This document shows positions 59,067 to 64,000 of a stretch of 64,000 nt of DNA, piece by piece. The notes below the pieces were generated by a model that searched no databases, was not told the origin of the DNA, and saw nothing but the letters and a program-made list of their open reading frames with translations. The position numbers and the translations under genes are program-made. The DNA comes from Nocardioides bruguierae (GTDB lineage: Bacteria > Actinomycetota > Actinomycetes > Propionibacteriales > Nocardioidaceae). Each line of letters begins with the position of its first letter. The first letter of the stretch is position 1. The stretch covers positions 186,001 to 250,000 of the forward strand of contig NZ_JAMOIL010000001.1 of the NCBI RefSeq assembly GCF_023656415.1, written 5' to 3'.

Positions 59067-59959
59067 ACCGGCTCGTCGCCCCGCGGCTCTCGGGGGGGCT
59101 GGCGCACCTGGAGCAGCAGCCACGTCGTCCAGCCCGCGACCATCGTCGTGCCGGCCATGTGCGCCCCGACCAGCACCTCGGGCACTCCGGTGAAGTACTG
59201 GACGAACCCGATCACCGCTTGCGCCAGCTGCACCCCGATCAGCCACCAGGCGGCCCGCACCGAGGCCCGAGGCGCGCCCGTGGCCAGCAGGAGGAGCAGC
59301 AGGCCGACGGTGAGGCCGATGTAGAGGAACACCGCGTCCGCGTGCAGCTGGGAGACCTGGAGGGTGTCGAGGCCACTGCGCGGCACGTCGGCGTCGCCGG
59401 CGTGGGGCCCGGCTCCGGTCACCACGACGCCCAGCACGATCACCAGGGCGGCAGCCGCGAGGACGATCCACGCGAGGACGACGGCAGGGCCACGCCGCGG
59501 GGCCGAGGTGCTGTAGGTCCGGTGCAGGAGCAGGACGGAGAGCCCGATCAGGATCATCGAGAGGATCATGTGGGCGCCCACCACCCACCAGGTCAGCCCG
59601 GTGAGCACGGTGATGCCGCCCAGGACGGCCTGGACCGGGATGCCCAGCGCCGCCAGGAACGCGATCTTGCGCAGGTCGCGGCGTGCGGTGCGCCAGGCCG
59701 CGACGAAGGCCCAGATGGCGATCGCCACGAGCACGTAGGTGAGCAGTCGGTTGCCGAACTCGATGATGCCGTGCAGGTGCGCCTCGGGCGTGAAGCTCGT
59801 CGAGGTGCACTTCGGCCACGTGGGGCAACCGAGCCCCGAGGCCGTGAGGCGGACGGCTCCACCGGTCACGACGATCACCGCGTTGGCGACGATCGAGGCC
59901 CAGGCGGCCCGTCGCATGGTGCGCAGGCGACCGGCGGGGACGACGTCGGGGTTGCTCAT
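59036..59959 (-). CDS. ctaA: Haem A synthase (COX15/CtaA)
   Basis: The 307-residue membrane enzyme oxidises haem O to haem A. It has eight TM helices and paired haem His in HGIIEFGNRLLT, VGAHMILSM, LHADAVFLYIG and VGAHMAGTT. The Cys pair in GLGCPTWPKC is the conserved loop of the Bacillus/actinobacterial type. ATG 59959 has GGGAG 8 nt upstream; GTG 59968 would overlap the ABC permease stop by 4 nt. Its partner ctaB is 12 kb away. Confidence 0.93.
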   Translation of the reverse strand: MSNPDVVPAGRLRTMRRAAWASIVANAVIVVTGGAVRLTASGLGCPTWPKCTSTSFTPEAHLHGIIEFGNRLLTYVLVAIAIWAFVAAWRTARRDLRKIAFLAALGIPVQAVLGGITVLTGLTWWVVGAHMILSMILIGLSVLLLHRTYSTSAPRRGPAVVLAWIVLAAAALVIVLGVVVTGAGPHAGDADVPRSGLDTLQVSQLHADAVFLYIGLTVGLLLLLLATGAPRASVRAAWWLIGVQLAQAVIGFVQYFTGVPEVLVGAHMAGTTMVAGWTTWLLLQVRQPPREPRGDEPVQDLAATTSA

Positions 59960-59964
59960 CGGGG

Positions 59965-60783
59965 TCACTCCCAGGTGAAGGTGCGGGCGGTCACCACGGT
60001 GCCGACCAGGGTCCAGGCCGCCAGCACGAGCAGGCTGGCGGCATCGATCGTGCCGTGCAGGAGGCCGGCGCGCAGCGCCTCGCCGAGCGCGCCCGACGGC
60101 AGCCAGGCGACCACGTCGCCCACCCCGCCGTACGCGGAGGCGGGCAGGACGACGGCCCCGCCGGCCATCAGCAGCAGGTAGACGAGGTTGGCGCCGGCCA
60201 GGGTCGCCTCGGCGCGCAGGGAGCCCGCCATCGCCAGGGCGAGGGAGGCGAACGCGGCCGTGCCCAGCACCGCGGCGAGAAGCGCGCCCAGCAGCCCGAC
60301 GGCGCCCGGCTCCGGTCGCCAGCCCAGGGCGAGCCCCACCGCGGAGACCACGAGCACCTGGAGCACCTCGACCACCAGCAGGGCCAGGACCTTGCCGGCC
60401 AGCAGGCCGGAGCGCGGCAGGGGAGAGGCCCCCAGCCACTTGATGACGCCGTAGCGACGCTCGAAGCCCGTGGCGATGGCCAGCGAGGTGAACGACGTCG
60501 ACATCACCGCGAGCGCCAGGACGCCCGGGGTGAGGACGTCGGCGACCGGCTGGTCGAAGGTGAGGCCCACCCGCTCGGCACCCAGCACCCCGCCGACGAG
60601 CACCACCACGGGGATCACGACGGCGATCAGCAGCTGCTCACCGTTGCGCAGCAGGAGCCGGGCCTCCATCGAGGCCTGGGCGAGCACCTGCCGGCCCCAG
60701 GGGGCCGCGCCGGGCTCGGGACGGAACGTGCCGCGCGCGGTCACGTCCTGCTCGTTCGACGACTGGCTCAGCTGCTCGCTCAT
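59965..60783 (-). CDS. ABC-2 type exporter permease
   Basis: The 272-residue protein has six TM helices and the ABC-2 permease motif pattern FERRYGVIKWLGASPLPR in the cytoplasmic loop. It pairs with the ATPase encoded upstream with a 4-nt overlap. In many actinobacteria this pair sits next to ctaA, and a role in export linked to haem or respiration has been suggested by position only. Confidence 0.9.
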   Translation of the reverse strand: MSEQLSQSSNEQDVTARGTFRPEPGAAPWGRQVLAQASMEARLLLRNGEQLLIAVVIPVVVLVGGVLGAERVGLTFDQPVADVLTPGVLALAVMSTSFTSLAIATGFERRYGVIKWLGASPLPRSGLLAGKVLALLVVEVLQVLVVSAVGLALGWRPEPGAVGLLGALLAAVLGTAAFASLALAMAGSLRAEATLAGANLVYLLLMAGGAVVLPASAYGGVGDVVAWLPSGALGEALRAGLLHGTIDAASLLVLAAWTLVGTVVTARTFTWE

Positions 60784-61856
60784 CGGGCCACCTCCACGGA
60801 GCCGTCGGTGCCCGCAGGCAGGGGCTCGCCGCCCGGCTCCGCCGAGTCGCGCCCGGTGAGCTCCAGGAAGGCGTCCTCGAGGGAGCGGGTGCCCAGGCTC
60901 AGCTGCACGGGCACCACGTCGTGCTGCTCGCACCAGGCGGCCACGCGGCCGAGCGTGGTCGAGTCGGCCGGCCCGGTGAGCACCAGCGACGTGGCGTCGA
61001 GCACCTGGAGCGTGGCGTCCAGCTCGGCGGCCAGTCGCTGCGGCGCGCCCTCGGGCACGGGGCGCTCGAGCACGAGGCGCAGCGTGGAGACCCGGCCGCC
61101 CCGGGTGAGCTCGCTGGGCGTGCCCGTGGCCACCAGCCGGCCGCGGTCGATGATGTGGACGACGTCGGCGAGCCGCTCCGCCTCGTCCATGTAGTGCGTG
61201 GTGAGGACGACGGTCACGCCGTCCCCGCGCAGCTCCTCGAGCAGCTCCCAGGTGGCGCGACGCGCCTGCGGGTCCATGCCGGCGGTGGGCTCGTCCACGA
61301 AGACGAGCTCCGGACGACCCACGACGGCCACCGCGAGGGCCAGCCGCTGCTTCTGGCCACCGGAGAGCCGGCGGTAGGGCGTGCGCCCGCACTCGGCCAG
61401 CCCCAGGCGCTCCGAGAGCATCGCCTGGTCCAGCGGGCGGGCGTGCAGGCGCGCGACGTGGCGCAGCATCTCCTCCGCACGCACCCCCGACCAGGCGCCG
61501 CCGGACTGGAGCATGACGCCGATGCGCGGCAGGAGGGCACGGCGGTCGGCGACGGGGTCGAGCCCGAGCACGCGCACGCTGCCCGCCTGCGGACGGCGGT
61601 AGCCCTCGCACGTCTCCAGGGTCGTGGTCTTGCCCGCGCCGTTGGGGCCCAGCACCGCGGTGATCGACCCGCGCGGCACCTCGAGCGAGAGACCGTCCAC
61701 GGCCCGGGTGCTGCCGTAGGTCATGGAGAGGTCGCGGACCTCCAGGGCCGGTCCGAGGCCCGCCGACGTGGCGGGGGACGACACCGGGGAGGACACCGGC
61801 GAGGACGCGGCCGGGCGGTGGGACGGTCCGGCGTCGGCGCCGGCAGGGTGGGGCAC
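60780..61856 (-). CDS. ABC transporter ATP-binding protein
   Basis: The 358-residue ATPase has Walker A GPNGAGKTTT, the signature LSGGQKQRL, Walker B LVFVDEPTAG and H-loop TTHYMDEAERL, the DrrA/CcmA type. The C-terminal 100 residues are the usual regulatory extension. GTG 61856 is chosen because TACACT lies 6 nt before it; the frame upstream to 61934 has no support. The first 30 residues are a Pro/Ser-rich tail. Confidence 0.92.
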   Translation of the reverse strand: MPHPAGADAGPSHRPAASSPVSSPVSSPATSAGLGPALEVRDLSMTYGSTRAVDGLSLEVPRGSITAVLGPNGAGKTTTLETCEGYRRPQAGSVRVLGLDPVADRRALLPRIGVMLQSGGAWSGVRAEEMLRHVARLHARPLDQAMLSERLGLAECGRTPYRRLSGGQKQRLALAVAVVGRPELVFVDEPTAGMDPQARRATWELLEELRGDGVTVVLTTHYMDEAERLADVVHIIDRGRLVATGTPSELTRGGRVSTLRLVLERPVPEGAPQRLAAELDATLQVLDATSLVLTGPADSTTLGRVAAWCEQHDVVPVQLSLGTRSLEDAFLELTGRDSAEPGGEPLPAGTDGSVEVAR

Positions 61857-61862
61857 GGGTCG

Positions 61863-61868
61863 AGTGTA
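61863..61868 (-). promoter_or_regulatory. -10 element TACACT, leaderless start of ABC-ctaA operon
   Basis: TACACT on the minus strand lies 6 nt before GTG 61856. A second -10, TAGGCT at 61940, points the other way. Confidence 0.58.
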
Positions 61869-61939
61869 GGAGCGGGCAGCACGCGGGCCCCAACCCGTGG
61901 CCGGCGACCCGGCGTCGTGCGTGGCGTCGCCCACGCCCC

Positions 61940-61945
61940 TAGGCT
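61940..61945 (+). promoter_or_regulatory. -10 element TAGGCT before the small membrane protein pair
   Basis: TAGGCT is followed by 8 nt and GTG 61954, close to the leaderless geometry seen elsewhere. Confidence 0.5.
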
Positions 61946-61953
61946 CCCTGGTC

Positions 61954-62331
61954 GTGACAACGTGGATCGTGGCGCCGGTGCTCGCCCTCAGCCTGGCGGC
62001 CGCCGTGTGGACGGTCGTGATGATCGTGCGGGCCCAGCACCCGCCGAGCGATGCCTACTTCGTGCTCCTCGGCGCGCTGCTGGTGCTGTTGGTCGTGCAG
62101 ATGGTCGTGGGCTTCGTGGCGCTGGGCGCCACCGACCGCCCCGTCGAGGGCGTGACCTTCGTCGCGTACCTGCTCACCACGGTGGCCGTCGTGCCGGTCG
62201 GCGCGGCGCTCGCCCTGGTGGAGCGCAGCCGCTGGGGCACCGCGGTGCTGCTCGTCGCCGTGCTGACGGTCGCGGCGTGCGAGCTGCGGCTCGAGGCCCT
62301 CTGGGACGTCGCGGCGGTGGCCGGTGCCTGA
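61954..62331 (+). CDS. Small four-TM integral membrane protein
   Basis: The 125-residue protein has four predicted TM helices and starts VTTWIVAPVLALSL. No catalytic motif is seen. It overlaps the next gene by 8 nt; the two probably form a membrane complex. Similar pairs occur between the ctaA-linked ABC exporter and suf genes in other actinobacteria (from general knowledge of this locus). Function unknown. Confidence 0.75.
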   Translation: MTTWIVAPVLALSLAAAVWTVVMIVRAQHPPSDAYFVLLGALLVLLVVQMVVGFVALGATDRPVEGVTFVAYLLTTVAVVPVGAALALVERSRWGTAVLLVAVLTVAACELRLEALWDVAAVAGA

Positions 62332-62719
62332 GCAGCGCACCACCCTCTCCACCGGGCCCGGGCGGCTCCTGGTCGCCCTGTACGGCCTTTTCGCCCTGGC
62401 CGCCACCGGTCGCTCGGCCGTCCAGCTCGGGATGGAGCCGGGCCGTGCGCCGCTGGCCTACACGTTGTCCCTGGTCGCAGCGGTCCTCTACCTCGTCGCC
62501 ACCGTCTGCCTCCTGCTCGGCGGGCGACGTGCCCGGGTGGTGGCCCTCGTGGCGGTCAGCATCGAGCTGGTGGGCGTGCTCGGGATCGGCACGCTCACGT
62601 ACCTGGAGCCGCAGCTGTTCCCCGACAAGACCGTCTGGTCGCACTTCGGCCAGGGCTACGGGTTCCTGCCCCTCGTCCTGCCGTTCCTCGGACTCGCCTG
62701 GCTGCGCAGCCGGCGCTGA
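62324..62719 (+). CDS. Small four-TM integral membrane protein
   Basis: The 131-residue protein has four TM helices. A loop with LFPDKTVWSHFGQGYGF before the last helix is the most distinctive segment. GTG 62324 lies inside the preceding gene. Function unknown. Confidence 0.78.
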   Translation: MPEQRTTLSTGPGRLLVALYGLFALAATGRSAVQLGMEPGRAPLAYTLSLVAAVLYLVATVCLLLGGRRARVVALVAVSIELVGVLGIGTLTYLEPQLFPDKTVWSHFGQGYGFLPLVLPFLGLAWLRSRR

Positions 62720-62791
62720 CGGTCCGCGCCGGCGGCACCCCGACGGGCAGGCCGTGAAGATCGCGTGAGGACGCCGCCTGGCACGCCCGCG

Positions 62792-62841
62792 ACAGGTTAG
62801 GGGAGCCTTCCTTGAAGCCCCGCGAGCATTAACGGCACACT
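62792..62841 (+). promoter_or_regulatory. sufR promoter with DtxR/IdeR-like box
   Basis: TTGAAG (62812-62817), 18 bp, then CACACT (62836-62841) and 6 nt to GTG 62848 form the clearest -35/-10 pair in the window. Directly upstream, ACAGGTTAGGGGAGCCTTC (62792-62810) matches about 12 of 19 positions of the IdeR/DtxR iron box and abuts the -35. Iron control of suf would fit, but the match is partial; SufR itself may bind here. Confidence 0.5.
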
Positions 62842-62847
62842 GACGTT

Positions 62848-63594
62848 GTGGAATTCACCGGGACCGAGCAGAAGCAGGAGCAGAGCACGCGACGCCGCGT
62901 GGCCTCGACGCTGCTCGCCCGGGGCCCGCAGACGGCGGCAGCCCTGGCGAGCGAGCTGGGGCTCACCCCTGCGGCCGTGCGACGCCACCTCGAGGCGCTC
63001 CAGGCGGACGGCGCCGTGGAGCCCCGCGAGCCCCGCACCGTGGGCTCGCGCGGCCGTGGCCGTCCGGCCAAGGTCTTCGCCCTCACCGAGCAGGGCCGTG
63101 AGGGCTTCGCCTCCGGCTACGACGACCTGGCCGTGCAGGCGCTGCGGTTCCTCGCCGAGACCGGCGGGGACGACGCCGTGCGCGCCTTCGCCGAGCAGCG
63201 GGTGTCCTTCATCGAGGACAACTTCGAGGACACGATGACCGAGCACCCCGAGGCCACCCCGGCCGAGGTGCTCGCCCTGGTGCTCAGCCAGCAGGGCTAC
63301 GCCGCGTCCGTGCGCGACGTGCCCGCCCCGGCCGCGACGGGGGAGCAGCTGTGCCAGCAGCACTGCCCGGTCTCCCACGTGGCCCACGAGTTCCCGCAGC
63401 TGTGCGAGGCCGAGACGGCGGCGATCAGCCGCGTCCTCGAGCGGCACGTCCTGCGGCTGGCGACCATCGCCCACGGCGACGGCGTCTGCACCACCTGCAT
63501 CCCCGAACCACCCGCCGCGCCGTCCTTCCCACAGGCCTCGCAGGCCTCCGCGTACTCCCGCCCGTCCGACGAAAGGAAGCAGGTCACCTCATGA
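62848..63594 (+). CDS. sufR: SufR-type Fe-S-sensing transcriptional regulator
   Basis: The 248-residue protein has an N-terminal ArsR/DeoR-like winged helix (TAAALASELGLTPAAVRRHL, residues 29-48). The C-terminal cluster site has Cys 169, 173 and 186 (CQQHC and QLCEAE), plus CTTC at 214-217. SufR represses the suf operon when its Fe-S cluster is intact. GTG 62848 follows a leaderless-type promoter. Its stop overlaps sufB by 4 nt (ATGA), the standard actinobacterial sufR-sufBDCSU start. Confidence 0.93.
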   Translation: MEFTGTEQKQEQSTRRRVASTLLARGPQTAAALASELGLTPAAVRRHLEALQADGAVEPREPRTVGSRGRGRPAKVFALTEQGREGFASGYDDLAVQALRFLAETGGDDAVRAFAEQRVSFIEDNFEDTMTEHPEATPAEVLALVLSQQGYAASVRDVPAPAATGEQLCQQHCPVSHVAHEFPQLCEAETAAISRVLERHVLRLATIAHGDGVCTTCIPEPPAAPSFPQASQASAYSRPSDERKQVTS

Positions 63595-64000
63595 CCTCCA
63601 TCGAAGAGCTCAACCCCGAGCTGCAGGGCATCGGCCGCTACGACTTCGGCTGGGCCGACCCGGACGTGGCCGGCGCCTCCGCGCAGCGCGGCCTCAACGA
63701 GGCCGTCGTCCGCGACATCTCGGGCAAGAAGAACGAGCCCCAGTGGATGCTCGACCTGCGCCTCAAGGGCCTGAAGCTGTTCGACCGCAAGCCCATGCCC
63801 ACGTGGGGCTCGGACCTGTCGGCGATCGACTTCGACAACATCAAGTACTTCGTGCGCTCCTCCGAGAAGCAGGCCACCAGCTGGGAGGACCTGCCCGAGG
63901 ACATCAAGAACACCTACGACAAGCTCGGCATCCCCGAGGCAGAGAAGCAGCGCCTCGTCGCCGGCGTCGCGGCCCAGTACGAGTCCGAGGTCGTCTACCA
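63591..64000 (+). CDS. sufB: Fe-S assembly scaffold SufB, N-terminal part (runs off window)
   Basis: ATG 63591 opens a frame to the end of the window (about 136 codons). It begins TSIEELNPELQGIGRYDFGW and has AVVRDISGKKNEPQWMLDLR, the conserved N-terminal region of SufB. SufB works with SufC and SufD to build Fe-S clusters. AGGAAGCAGG lies upstream. The gene is truncated only by the window edge. Confidence 0.95.
   Translation, partial: MTSIEELNPELQGIGRYDFGWADPDVAGASAQRGLNEAVVRDISGKKNEPQWMLDLRLKGLKLFDRKPMPTWGSDLSAIDFDNIKYFVRSSEKQATSWEDLPEDIKNTYDKLGIPEAEKQRLVAGVAAQYESEVVY

Overview
The window is about 64 kb of very GC-rich (roughly 72-74% by eye) actinobacterial chromosome. GTG starts, very high GC3, RbpA, WhiA, a SufR-type suf regulator and the order uvrC-rapZ-yvcK-whiA-gap-pgk-tpiA-secG-rbpA all point to Actinomycetota. 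My best guess is Micrococcales near Intrasporangiaceae/Ornithinimicrobiaceae; the family is an inference from gene order and composition. I saw no rRNA, intact tRNA, CRISPR array, insertion sequence or prophage.

Layout. 1-537: 3' end of uvrB. 701-7355 (minus): a tightly overlapping operon joining a SpoIIE-type PP2C phosphatase, a BcsA-like GT2 synthase without a visible PilZ domain, a STAS anti-sigma-factor antagonist, an RsbW-like kinase and a GH26-OpgC fusion. This looks like partner-switch-controlled exopolysaccharide production. Its 5' end meets a broken OmpR-type wHTH gene head to head at about 7145, and both genes have lost their 5' parts. 7.4-19.6 kb: an MFS transporter, a DUF1707 protein, two histidine kinases, three response regulators (one with an H-box-like tail and an eight-unit 12-bp repeat), and a GT4/methyltransferase/toroid/methyltransferase group. 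19.6-27.2 kb: dienelactone hydrolase, a photolyase-related protein with no Fe-S cysteines, a LigT-like protein, a DUF480-methyltransferase fusion, a 31-residue mini-ORF, methionine aminopeptidase, two small membrane proteins and an MBL hydrolase.

27.4-40.2 kb is conserved core: uvrA, a Rieske lipoprotein, uvrC, rapZ, yvcK, whiA, then gap-pgk-tpiA, secG and rbpA. 40.3-46.0 kb (minus) carries tkt-tal-pgi-pgl with no zwf-opcA between pgi and pgl. ctaB (46.2 kb) is divergent from tkt. 47.5-59.1 kb is a surface-polysaccharide cluster: four glycosyltransferases, a GT-C-like membrane protein, a flippase-glycosidase fusion, a small Cys/His protein and a polysaccharide deacetylase. Most genes in it overlap by exactly 4 nt. 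It sits between ctaB and ctaA, which are near neighbours in many relatives. 59.0-64.0 kb: ctaA with its ABC exporter (minus), two small membrane proteins, sufR and the start of sufB.

How the genes work together. The window mixes nucleotide-excision and light-dependent repair, lower glycolysis and the non-oxidative pentose phosphate branch, haem A synthesis, Fe-S assembly control and two independent polysaccharide systems. A recurring feature is a TANNNT-type -10 hexamer 6-8 nt before the start codon of at least sixteen genes, which predicts leaderless transcripts.
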